DNA from: Tidjanibacter sp.
Lineage (GTDB): Bacteria > Bacteroidota > Bacteroidia > Bacteroidales > Rikenellaceae
Direction of reading: 5' to 3'
Assembly: GCA_017503805.1 (NCBI GenBank)
Contig: JAFVSJ010000016.1
Coordinates: forward strand, 62,001 to 126,000
Length of the DNA: 64,000 nt
Shown here piece after piece: positions 51,811-59,948 of this stretch (its first letter is position 1; the number at the start of each line of letters is the position of its first letter). The notes under the pieces are model-generated. The model saw only the letters and a program-made list of their open reading frames with translations. It had not been told where the DNA came from and made no database searches. The position numbers and the translations under genes are program-made.

Positions 51811-52809
51811 ATGACTAAAAAACGTGTATTGAGCGGCATCCGTTCCACCGGACAGCTCCACTTGGGTAACTATTTCGGCGCAGTGTGCAACTTCGTCAAA
51901 CTGCAACACGAGGCAGAGTGTTTCTTCTTCATCGCCGACTACCACTCCCTCACTACCCATCCCGACCCCACTATCCTCCACGGCAACGTGCGCAACATAC
52001 TCTCTGAGTATCTGGCAGCAGGAATCGACCCCGAAAAGGCTACCATCTACGTGCAGAGCGATGTGCCCGAAGTGGCAGAACTCTCGCTCCTGCTGGGTAT
52101 GCACGCCTACGTAGGCGAACTCGAGCGCACCGCCTCCTTCAAGGACAAGGTGAGGAAAAACCCCAATAACGTCAACATCGGATTGCTCAACTACCCCGTG
52201 CTGATGGCATCCGACATCCTACTCCACCGTGCCGACTATGTCCCCGTGGGCAAAGACCAAGAGCAGCACCTCGAGATGACTCGCCACTTGGCTCGACGAT
52301 TCAACCAATTCTACAAGACCGATTTCTTCAACGAAGAGGTCGCAGCCTACAACTTTGGCAAAGACCTTGTGAAGATTCCAGGTCTCGACGGCTCGGGCAA
52401 GATGGGTAAGAGCGAGGGCAACGGCATCTACCTCTGCGACCCCGACAACGTCATCCGCAAGAAGGTGATGAAGGCGGTGACCGACAGCGGCCCCACCGAG
52501 CCCAATTCGCCCATCTCGGAGCCCATCCGCAATATCTTCACCATTATGGAGGCGGTCTCCACCCCCGACACCATCGACTACTTCAAGGAGAAATATGCCT
52601 CCTGCGAGATTCGCTACGGCGACCTGAAGAAGCAACTCGCCGAGGATATCATTGCAGCCGTAGCCCCCGTGCGTGAGCGCATCGAGGAGATCAGGGCCAA
52701 CGAGAAGTATCTCCACGAGGTGACCGAAATGGGTGCCGAGAAGGCTCGTGCAAGTGCTCGAAAGACCATCGAAGAGGTGCGCCGCATTATGGGCATCTAC
52801 AAGTTCTAA
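51811..52809 (+). CDS. trpS: Tryptophanyl-tRNA synthetase
   Basis: TrpRS, a class Ic aminoacyl-tRNA synthetase, charges tRNA-Trp. The 332-residue length is normal for the bacterial enzyme. The HIGH-type motif is H-L-G-N (17-20), after S-T-G-Q-L, and the KMSKS motif is K-M-G-K-S (197-201). The Rossmann core contains P-V-G-K-D-Q-x-x-H-L-E. It is followed after 95 bases by a chloride channel gene. Confidence 0.97.
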   Translation: MTKKRVLSGIRSTGQLHLGNYFGAVCNFVKLQHEAECFFFIADYHSLTTHPDPTILHGNVRNILSEYLAAGIDPEKATIYVQSDVPEVAELSLLLGMHAYVGELERTASFKDKVRKNPNNVNIGLLNYPVLMASDILLHRADYVPVGKDQEQHLEMTRHLARRFNQFYKTDFFNEEVAAYNFGKDLVKIPGLDGSGKMGKSEGNGIYLCDPDNVIRKKVMKAVTDSGPTEPNSPISEPIRNIFTIMEAVSTPDTIDYFKEKYASCEIRYGDLKKQLAEDIIAAVAPVRERIEEIRANEKYLHEVTEMGAEKARASARKTIEEVRRIMGIYKF

Positions 52810-52904
52810 CCTCCACCCCGCCTGCGGGAGAGGTAGACACAACCTGCCGACCAACCGATAGGCAACTTTCACTCATTAATAGTAGACAAACACCAGAGAG
52901 AGAA

Positions 52905-54710
52905 GTGAATACTACGAGCAACACCAAGCGTATGCCACTCCTGGAGCGCGGACTCCTGTGGCTCGATGTGCAGTCCCACAAGATGACCACACGTCAGCTC
53001 ACCTTCATACTCGCCATTGTGGTGGGTTTGGTGTCGGGTGGCGTGACCTGCAGCTTCGAGTGGTTTCTCGGCCTGATTAAGTCGGGCCTGACGAGCTGGT
53101 TCCCCAAGGAGGAGGTGGGATGGCTCTACCTGCTCTACCCGATGGTGGGTATAGTGTTGGCGAGCCTCTTCGTGCGCTTCATTGTCAAGGACGATATCTC
53201 CGAGGGTGTTACCAAGGTGCTCAAGGCTATGAGTACCTCCTCGTCGCAGATTAAACCCCACAACTGCTACTCCTCGGTGGTGGGCGGTGCGCTGACCATC
53301 GGCTTTGGTGGTTCGGTCGGACCCGAGGCTCCCATCGTGCTGACGGGCGCAGCCATCGGCTCCAACATCGGCCGATTGCTCAAGCTCAACTACCGCAATA
53401 TGACCTTGATGCTTGCCTGCGGTGTGGCGGCGGCACTCTCGGCCATCTTCAAGGCACCCATTACGGGTGTGATTTTTGTGATGGAGATTCTGCTGCTCGA
53501 TATGAGTATGACGGCCATCATCCCGCTGATTATCTCCTCGGTTACGGCTGTGACGCTCACCTTCTTTGTTAGGGGCTTTGAGCCTATGCTCTCGGCCGGC
53601 TCGGTGGGTGACCTCTCATTCTCTCACATCCCCATCTACCTGCTGCTGGCTATCCTCTGCGGACTGATGTGCTACTACTTTATGAACACCAACTTCCGCG
53701 TCAAAGGACTCATCGACAAACTCTCCAAACCGTGGCACCGTTGGGTTGTGGGCGGCTTGGCTCTGGGTGTGATGATTATGCTCTTCCCCCCGCTCTATGG
53801 CGAGGGCTACGGCATCTTCCACCACTTTATGAGTGGCGATGTGACGGCTGTTTTTGAGAACTCGGCATTCTACTCGATGCGCACAGATGTGTGGGTGGTG
53901 CTGGGCTACCTGTTGGCCATTATGTTTGTGAAGGTGGTGGCTATGGCCGTGACGAATGCGTCGGGCGGTGTGGGCGGTACCTTTGCTCCCTCGCTTTTTG
54001 TGGGCGCATTTATGGGTGCCATTGTAGCCTATGTGGGCAATACGTGGTTTGATGCCAACCTCTCGATTGCGGCATTCTCGCTGGTGGGTATGGCGGGACT
54101 TATGAGTGGTGTGATGAAGGCTCCGCTCACGGCTGTCTTTCTGATTGCCGAGATTTCGAGTGCCTACCAACTCTTTGTGCCTCTGATGCTTGTCTCGTGC
54201 GTGTCGTATGTCATCAACCGCTACCTCGAGCCCGACAGCATCTACACCAAAACCCTCCGCAAGAAGGGACAACTACTCACACACGATAAGGACCAGGCCG
54301 TAAGTGTGGTGCTCTCGGTGCGCTCGCTCATCGAGACCAATATGCTCACCGTGGGCGAGTTTGACACCCTCGGCGATATGGTCGTGAGGGTTATTCCGCA
54401 TACTACGCGCAACATTTTCCCCGTTGTGAGTGATGAGGGCAAACTGCTTGGTGTGGTGGAGTTCGACCGCCTGAGGAAAGATATGTTCGACCAGAGCAAG
54501 TACCCCAACTCGGTCAGCCGCTATATGATTCCCCCTGCCGATGTGATTTTCGAGAACGAATCGGCATCGAGTGTGCTCGAGAAGTTTGAGGCTACGGGTG
54601 CTTGGAACTTGCCGATGACCACCGCCGATGGCAAGTATATAGGCTTCGTGAGCAAGTCGCGCATCCTGACCGCCTACCGCGAGAAACTCCGCGAGATGAC
54701 GCAGGAGTAG
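52905..54710 (+). CDS. ClC-family chloride channel or Cl-/H+ antiporter with CBS domains
   Basis: The 601-residue membrane protein starts at a GTG preceded by AGAGAGAGAA. The ClC fold spans about 30-440, with F-G-G-S-V-G-P-E-A-P (134-143; Glu141 at the gating-glutamate position), the helix K-A-P-I-T-G-V-I-F and G-G-V-G-G-T-F-A-P-S-L-F, which contributes to the anion path. Two CBS domains follow in the last 140 residues and may sense nucleotides. Whether it is a channel or an antiporter is not certain from this inspection. Confidence 0.92.
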   Translation: MNTTSNTKRMPLLERGLLWLDVQSHKMTTRQLTFILAIVVGLVSGGVTCSFEWFLGLIKSGLTSWFPKEEVGWLYLLYPMVGIVLASLFVRFIVKDDISEGVTKVLKAMSTSSSQIKPHNCYSSVVGGALTIGFGGSVGPEAPIVLTGAAIGSNIGRLLKLNYRNMTLMLACGVAAALSAIFKAPITGVIFVMEILLLDMSMTAIIPLIISSVTAVTLTFFVRGFEPMLSAGSVGDLSFSHIPIYLLLAILCGLMCYYFMNTNFRVKGLIDKLSKPWHRWVVGGLALGVMIMLFPPLYGEGYGIFHHFMSGDVTAVFENSAFYSMRTDVWVVLGYLLAIMFVKVVAMAVTNASGGVGGTFAPSLFVGAFMGAIVAYVGNTWFDANLSIAAFSLVGMAGLMSGVMKAPLTAVFLIAEISSAYQLFVPLMLVSCVSYVINRYLEPDSIYTKTLRKKGQLLTHDKDQAVSVVLSVRSLIETNMLTVGEFDTLGDMVVRVIPHTTRNIFPVVSDEGKLLGVVEFDRLRKDMFDQSKYPNSVSRYMIPPADVIFENESASSVLEKFEATGAWNLPMTTADGKYIGFVSKSRILTAYREKLREMTQE

Positions 54711-54782
54711 GGGCGTGGAGCGGCCGATGGTACATCGTGGCATCCACCCCCAAAAAAACGACCAAACAAACTCCCTAAAGGA

Positions 54783-55928
54783 TTGAAAATAAATTTCATA
54801 GGCCCTGCGTACCCCTATAGGGGCGGACTTGCGACGATTATAGAAACCCTCGCAAGACTCTTTGTGCGCCGTGGCAACGAGGTGACCATCAACACCTTCT
54901 CGTTGCAATATCCACGCTTGCTCTTCCCCGGCAAGAGTCAATTCCGCTCGGGGCCCAAACCCGACGACCTCACCATTGTGCGCGAGGTCAGCACCGTCAA
55001 TCCGCTGACCTGGTGGCGCGTGGGGCGCAAACTCAAGAGGGAGGCTCCCGACCTTGTGGTGCTCAAGTATTGGACTCCGCTTATGGCACCCTGCTTCGGC
55101 TCCATCTGTAGGCTCGCACGCCGCAACGGACACACCCGCGTGGTGGTCCACCTCGACAATATCACACCCCACGAGCCGCACTTCTATGACCGTCTGCTCA
55201 ACCGCTACTTCCTGAGTGGTTGCGATGGATTTGTCTATATGTCGGAAGCGGTCCACACCGACCTCCGCACCTACCGTCCCGATGCCCCCGCACTCTTCTC
55301 GCCCCATCCACTCTTCGATACCTATGGAGAGCCATTGGAGCGCACAGAGGCGTGCCGACTGCTCGGACTCGATGAGTCGGTGGGCTATGTGATGTTCTTC
55401 GGCTACATACGCGACTACAAGGGACTCGATGTGTTGCTCGAGGCGTGGGCTTTGCTGCGCTCGGAGGGCAAGATGCAGGGGCGCAAACTGCTCGTTGTGG
55501 GCGAGGTCTACGGCGACGACAATAAGTACCACGAACTCATCGAGCGACTCGAACTCAAGGATGAGGTCGTTTTCCACAATGCCTTTGTCCCCGACGATGA
55601 GGTGGCTCGTTGGTTTTCGGTGGCCGATTTGGTCGCTCTGCCCTATAAGTCGGCCACGCAGAGTGGTGTGACGCAGGTGGCCTATTGGTTTGATGTGCCT
55701 ATGGTGGTGACTCGCGTGGGCGGATTGGAGGAGATGGTGCCCGACGATGTTGTGGGTGCGCTGGCCGATTGCAACCCGAGGTCGGTGGCCGATGCTATCG
55801 AGAGGTGCTACGAGGGCAACAATCTCGAGCGCTACCGCGAGGGTGTGAGGCGTGAGAAAAAGCGCTTTTCGTGGGAATCCACCGCCGACCGCATCGAAGA
55901 GCTCCTCTCGATGACTGCGCCGCGGTAG
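54783..55928 (+). CDS. Glycosyltransferase, group 1 family (GT4-like)
   Basis: The 381-residue cytosolic protein has the GT-B fold: an N-terminal domain starting N-F-I-G-P-A-Y-P-Y-R-G-G-L-A, and a C-terminal nucleotide-sugar-binding domain with F-F-G-Y-I-R-D-Y-K-G-L-D, L-L-V-V-G-E, A-F-V-P-D-D-E-V and the S-G-V-x-Q-V-A motif replacing the classical E-x7-E. The start is TTG at 54783, preceded by AAAGGA. It may act in surface polysaccharide or lipid glycosylation; no polysaccharide cluster is adjacent, so acceptor and donor are unknown. Confidence 0.88.
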   Translation: MKINFIGPAYPYRGGLATIIETLARLFVRRGNEVTINTFSLQYPRLLFPGKSQFRSGPKPDDLTIVREVSTVNPLTWWRVGRKLKREAPDLVVLKYWTPLMAPCFGSICRLARRNGHTRVVVHLDNITPHEPHFYDRLLNRYFLSGCDGFVYMSEAVHTDLRTYRPDAPALFSPHPLFDTYGEPLERTEACRLLGLDESVGYVMFFGYIRDYKGLDVLLEAWALLRSEGKMQGRKLLVVGEVYGDDNKYHELIERLELKDEVVFHNAFVPDDEVARWFSVADLVALPYKSATQSGVTQVAYWFDVPMVVTRVGGLEEMVPDDVVGALADCNPRSVADAIERCYEGNNLERYREGVRREKKRFSWESTADRIEELLSMTAPR

Positions 55929-56011
55929 TCCCCATTTCGTGGGCGTGAGATGGCTATAATGGTGCATCGCCAACTCCCCCGAGATTGGACTTTTTAGACC
56001 ATTGGATAATA

Positions 56012-56041
56012 GAAAACCCCATCCGCTTTGGATGGGGTTTT
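56012..56041. terminator. Bidirectional terminator between glycosyltransferase and phosphatase genes
   Basis: AAAACCCCATCC and GGATGGGGTTTT form a perfect stem around a short loop, between convergent genes. Confidence 0.85.
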
Positions 56042-56044
56042 GTG

Positions 56045-56584
56045 CTATTTGAAGCTCACGCCGACCGAGTTGAGGGCCCACTTGCCGTGGGCGCGGAGCA
56101 CCTGCTCTATGATGTCGCGAACGCAGCCCCTGCCTCCTTTGAACTCCGAGACGTAGCGGGCCGCATTGACACACTCCCACGCTGCATCGGCGGGTGCTAC
56201 GGGCAATCCCACCTCACGCATACACTCCAAGTCGGGGATGTCGTCGCCCATATAGACCACATTCTCGGCATTCAGACCGTGGCGGGCAATGATGTCGCGC
56301 AGAGTGGCTATCTTGTTGACCACCTCGAGGTGTACCTCGGTAGCGCCGAGGCTCTCGAAACGTCGGCGTAGTGTGGAGCCGTGGCCGCCGCTGAGGATGA
56401 AAATCTTGTAGCCGTTGCGGTGGGCATAGTTGATGGCGTAGCCGTCTTGGGCATAGTAGGTGCGCACGATGTCTATCTCGCCACCACCGATGTTGATGGG
56501 GGTTATGGAGCCGTCGGTGAATACTCCGTCTATATCGAAAATGAATGCCTCGACTTTGGCGAGGTCCTCCTTGAAATTTGCCAT
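56045..56584 (-). CDS. KdsC-like HAD phosphatase (KDO 8-phosphate phosphatase family)
   Basis: The 179-residue protein is of the C0 HAD class without a cap, which forms tetramers. Motif I is F-I-F-D-I-D-G-V-F-T-D-G with nucleophile Asp17 and Asp19; motif II is I-L-S-G-G; motif III and IV appear as V-N-K and G-D-D-I-P-D. It would dephosphorylate 3-deoxy-manno-octulosonate 8-phosphate for lipid A core synthesis; related family members act on other sugar acids, so the exact substrate is not certain. It is the last gene of the minus-strand run. Confidence 0.88.
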   Translation of the reverse strand: MANFKEDLAKVEAFIFDIDGVFTDGSITPINIGGGEIDIVRTYYAQDGYAINYAHRNGYKIFILSGGHGSTLRRRFESLGATEVHLEVVNKIATLRDIIARHGLNAENVVYMGDDIPDLECMREVGLPVAPADAAWECVNAARYVSEFKGGRGCVRDIIEQVLRAHGKWALNSVGVSFK

Positions 56585-56639
56585 ACCTTAACTTATTATA
56601 TGCCGTTGTTGTACTTTCTGATTCTATCCTTTGGCGAGC

Positions 56640-58190
56640 CTAACTCTCCTTGCAGCCCCAGCTGTCGCGGTCGAGGTTGCGGTAGCCGAGCGCCTCGCCT
56701 ATGTGGGCCGAACTGATCTGCTCCTCGCCTGCCAGGTCGGCAATCGTGCGTGCGACCTTCACTATGCGGTCGTAGGCCCTGGCCGAGAGTGAGAAACGCT
56801 CCATAGCTCGGGCAAGCAGTCGGCGCGAGGGCTCGTCGAGCGGGCAGAACTCCGCAATCATTGCGCTGTTCATCATAGCATTCGTAAAGACCCCCTCGAT
56901 TCCCTCGAACCTCTTGCGTTGCACCTCTCGGGCGGCTATCACCCTCTCCCTGATGGCGGCGCTGGGCTCGGCCTCTGTGGGGCGGCTCATCTGCTCATAC
57001 TCCACGGGGATGACCTCGATTTGGATATCTATGCGGTCCATCAGCGGGCCGCTTATCTTGTTCAGATACTTCTCCACAGCGTGGCGAGAGCAGTTGCACT
57101 CCTTGGTGGGGTGGTTGTAGTATCCGCAGGGGCAGGGGTTCATAGAGGCCACAAGCATAAAGTTGGCCGGGTAGGCCACCGAGTATTTGGCGCGTGCCAC
57201 GGTGACCATCTTGTCCTCCATAGGTTGGCGCAGCACCTCCAAGATGGAGCGACCAAACTCGGGTAGCTCATCGAGGAAGAGAATGCCGTTGTGGGCGAGA
57301 GAGATTTCGCCGGGCTGCGGATTGGTGCCGCCGCCGACCATAGCCACAGCCGAAGCCAAGTGGTGGGGTGAACGGAAGGGGCGGCGCGAGAGGAGCCCTT
57401 TTTCGCTGCCGAGCTTGCCTGCCACGGAGTGTATCTTGGTGGTTTCGAGTGCCTCTTCTAGTGAGAGTGGGGGCATAATGGTGGGCATACGGCGTGCGAG
57501 CATTGTCTTGCCCGAGCCGGGTGCGCCTATCATAATGATGTTGTGACCGCCTGCGGCCGCTACCTCGAGTGCGCGTTTGACATACTCCTGACCTCTGACA
57601 TCGGCGAAGTCCTCACCATAGCGCGTGCGCGACTCCTCAAAGAGAGTCTGCACTGCCACCTCCGTGGGGGCTATCTCGCGGCGGTCGGAGAGGAACTCCA
57701 CGGCCTCGCGCAGACTCTCCACGCCTATCACCTCGAGTGACTCCACCACTGCGGCCTCTTCGGCATTCTGCTTGGGGAGTATGACTCCTCTGAATCCTCG
57801 TGCGAGAGCCTCTATCGCCATTGGCAGTGCTCCTCTGATGGGTTTTACGGAGCCGTCGAGCGAGAGCTCTCCTGCGATAATCCACCGTTGCAGATGGTCG
57901 CAATCGAGCTGTTCGGTGGCGGCGAGTATGGCGATGGCTATGGGCAGGTCGAGTGCGGAGCCCTCTTTTTTGAGGTCGGCGGGGGCGAGGTTGACCACGA
58001 TTTTCTTGCCCACCATACGGAGGTCGCTGTTCTCAAAGGCCGAACGGATGCGCTCCTGCGACTCCTTGACGGCGCTGTCGGGGAGTCCCACGAGATACAT
58101 CCCGAGTCCGGCCGATACGTTGACCTCGACCTCTACGCAGAGAGCATCGATGCCCACGAGTGCACTGCTATATACTCTTGTGAATGACAT
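56640..58190 (-). CDS. YifB-family Mg-chelatase-like AAA+ ATPase
   Basis: The 516-residue protein starts at ATG 58190 (M-S-F-T-R-V-Y-S-S-A-L), not at an ATG 11 codons upstream, since the family begins here. It has the N-terminal ChlI-like/Lon-protease-type domain (G-L-P-D-S-A-V-K-E-S about 35-45), Walker A G-A-P-G-S-G-K-T (222-229), Walker B F-L-D-E-L-P-E-F and a C-terminal domain with the Cys cluster C-P-C-G-Y-Y. The family is widespread (ComM/YifB); ComM of Vibrio promotes branch migration in natural transformation. Role here unknown. Confidence 0.92.
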   Translation of the reverse strand: MSFTRVYSSALVGIDALCVEVEVNVSAGLGMYLVGLPDSAVKESQERIRSAFENSDLRMVGKKIVVNLAPADLKKEGSALDLPIAIAILAATEQLDCDHLQRWIIAGELSLDGSVKPIRGALPMAIEALARGFRGVILPKQNAEEAAVVESLEVIGVESLREAVEFLSDRREIAPTEVAVQTLFEESRTRYGEDFADVRGQEYVKRALEVAAAGGHNIIMIGAPGSGKTMLARRMPTIMPPLSLEEALETTKIHSVAGKLGSEKGLLSRRPFRSPHHLASAVAMVGGGTNPQPGEISLAHNGILFLDELPEFGRSILEVLRQPMEDKMVTVARAKYSVAYPANFMLVASMNPCPCGYYNHPTKECNCSRHAVEKYLNKISGPLMDRIDIQIEVIPVEYEQMSRPTEAEPSAAIRERVIAAREVQRKRFEGIEGVFTNAMMNSAMIAEFCPLDEPSRRLLARAMERFSLSARAYDRIVKVARTIADLAGEEQISSAHIGEALGYRNLDRDSWGCKES

Positions 58191-58210
58191 AGTTGTAGTT
58201 TCTGGTGTGT

Positions 58211-58296
58211 GCGGTGTGCCCACCGAACGATGTGTGTGTAGTGTGCCTGCCGAAGTGGGTTGGTGTAGTGTTGCCTACCGAGTGGATTGGGCGGGT
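58211..58296 (-). repeat. Degenerate tandem repeats in yifB-dnaB spacer
   Basis: Three imperfect units of about 27 bases with the pattern GTGTGCC-n-CCGA-n-GTG (plus-strand view) occupy the gap between dnaB and yifB. Confidence 0.45.
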
Positions 58297-58303
58297 GAGC
58301 GGG

Positions 58304-59914
58304 TTAGAACGGAGCGTTGTCGTCGTAGGTGTTCATAACGGGGCCGCGGGCCTGTGAGCCGTCGGGAGCCGATGCGCTCGGGGGCATAGCGAATGCTTCG
58401 GCAGCGCCACCAAAGCCACTGCCGTCGCCACCGAAGTTGTCGCCATCAATCGAACTGCCAAACTCCTTCTCGCCCGAGAATGAAGAGGATCTGTTCGCAA
58501 CGGCATCGCCGAGTCCGTCGAAGTCGGTGAACTGTGCGAACTCGTTGATAAACTTGAGGTTGATGGTGTCCACAGCGCCATTACGATGCTTGGCCACGAT
58601 GAGCTCGGCGAGGTTTTTGGTCGAGGTGCCATCCTCGAGCTGTGTGAGGCCGTAGTATTCGGGACGGTGGATGAAGGCCACGATGTCGGCATCCTGCTCG
58701 ATGGCTCCACTCTCACGCAGGTTGGAGAGCTGTGGGCGTTTTGTTCCGCCCTGCGCTTCGGCCGAACGGTTGAGCTGCGAGAGGGCAATGATGGGGACTT
58801 CGAGCTCCTTGGCTATGGCCTTGAGTGTACGCGATATGTAGGCCACCTCCTGCTCGCGGTTGCCGCGTGTGTCCTGCGGGCCGGTCATCAGCTGGAGGTA
58901 GTCGATGATGATGAGTTCGATTTTGTGCTGCGCTTTGAGCTTGCGCACCTTGGAGCGGAACTCCGTCACAGGGAGTGCGGGGGTGTCATCAATGAAGATG
59001 GGGGCTGCGGCCAGAGGGGCTGCGCACTTCTCGAGGTGTGCCCATTGCGTGGGGGTGAGCCTGCCGCTGCGCACATCGCGCGAATCGAGCTGCGACTCGG
59101 CCACCAGCAGACGCATCATAAGCTGCGTGGCGCTCATCTCGAGCGAGAAAAAGGCTACGGGCCTCTGCTCGTTGAGGGCGATGTTACGGGCCATAGAGAG
59201 CACAAAGGCGGTCTTACCCATCGAGGGACGCGCGGCGATGATAATCATATCGGAGGGTTGCCAACCGAGTGTGAGTTTGTCGAGGTCGCGGAAACCTGTG
59301 GGTACACCGTTGATTTTGCCTCCCTTGCTGATGGCATCGCTGATGAGCTTGAGGGTCTGACCGATGATGGACTTGGAGGACTGCACCTCCTTGGAGATGT
59401 GTCCCTCGGCCACCTTGAAAATCTCCTGCTCGGCGAAGTTGAGCAGCTCCGAGAGGTCTTTCGACTCGTCGAACGAGCGTTGCAGAATCTCGTCGGAGGC
59501 GCGGATGAGCTCACGTTGCACATACTTCTGTGCCACGATGGTGGCGTGATACTCGAGGTTGGCTGCCGAGGCCACACGCTGGGTGAGCTGTGCGAGGAAG
59601 GGGGCACCGCCTATGGCTTTGAGCTGTCCCTCCTGCTTGAGTTTCTCGGTGACGGTGAGCAGGTCGACGGGTTTGAGCTCCTTGGAGAGGGTTTCGATGG
59701 CGTTGTAGACCACTCGGTGGGCCTCGCTGTAGAAGGCATCGGCGGTGAGATACTCCTGCACGGTGATGATGCCGTCGCGCTCGAGCATCAGTGCGCCGAG
59801 GACTGCCTCCTCGAGGTCGAGTGCGTGTGGGAGTACGCGTCCTCCTATTTCGGTGACGTTTTTGAAGGCCTCTTCGTTCTTTTTGCCTCTATATCGGTTG
59901 TTGTCGTAAGCCAT
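58304..59914 (-). CDS. dnaB: Replicative DNA helicase DnaB
   Basis: DnaB is the hexameric 5'-3' helicase of the replication fork. The 536-residue protein has the N-terminal helical domain (about 28-130, V-L-P-H-A-L-D-L-E-E-A-V-L-G), a linker helix, and a RecA-type C-terminal domain with Walker A A-R-P-S-M-G-K-T-A (228-236), F-F-S-L-E-M-S and Walker B I-I-I-D-Y-L-Q-L, plus Arg and Gln switch motifs. A Gly/Pro-rich tail of about 60 residues extends beyond the E. coli protein, as in some Bacteroidetes. No intein is present. Confidence 0.97.
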   Translation of the reverse strand: MAYDNNRYRGKKNEEAFKNVTEIGGRVLPHALDLEEAVLGALMLERDGIITVQEYLTADAFYSEAHRVVYNAIETLSKELKPVDLLTVTEKLKQEGQLKAIGGAPFLAQLTQRVASAANLEYHATIVAQKYVQRELIRASDEILQRSFDESKDLSELLNFAEQEIFKVAEGHISKEVQSSKSIIGQTLKLISDAISKGGKINGVPTGFRDLDKLTLGWQPSDMIIIAARPSMGKTAFVLSMARNIALNEQRPVAFFSLEMSATQLMMRLLVAESQLDSRDVRSGRLTPTQWAHLEKCAAPLAAAPIFIDDTPALPVTEFRSKVRKLKAQHKIELIIIDYLQLMTGPQDTRGNREQEVAYISRTLKAIAKELEVPIIALSQLNRSAEAQGGTKRPQLSNLRESGAIEQDADIVAFIHRPEYYGLTQLEDGTSTKNLAELIVAKHRNGAVDTINLKFINEFAQFTDFDGLGDAVANRSSSFSGEKEFGSSIDGDNFGGDGSGFGGAAEAFAMPPSASAPDGSQARGPVMNTYDDNAPF

Positions 59915-59948
59915 AGTGTGGGTGTGTTGCGTCTGCTACTGTGAGTTG

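Noticed and set aside
54273..56180. 635-codon minus-strand open frame across the ClC and glycosyltransferase genes
   Set aside because: It spans two well-supported genes and a terminator and has no domain.
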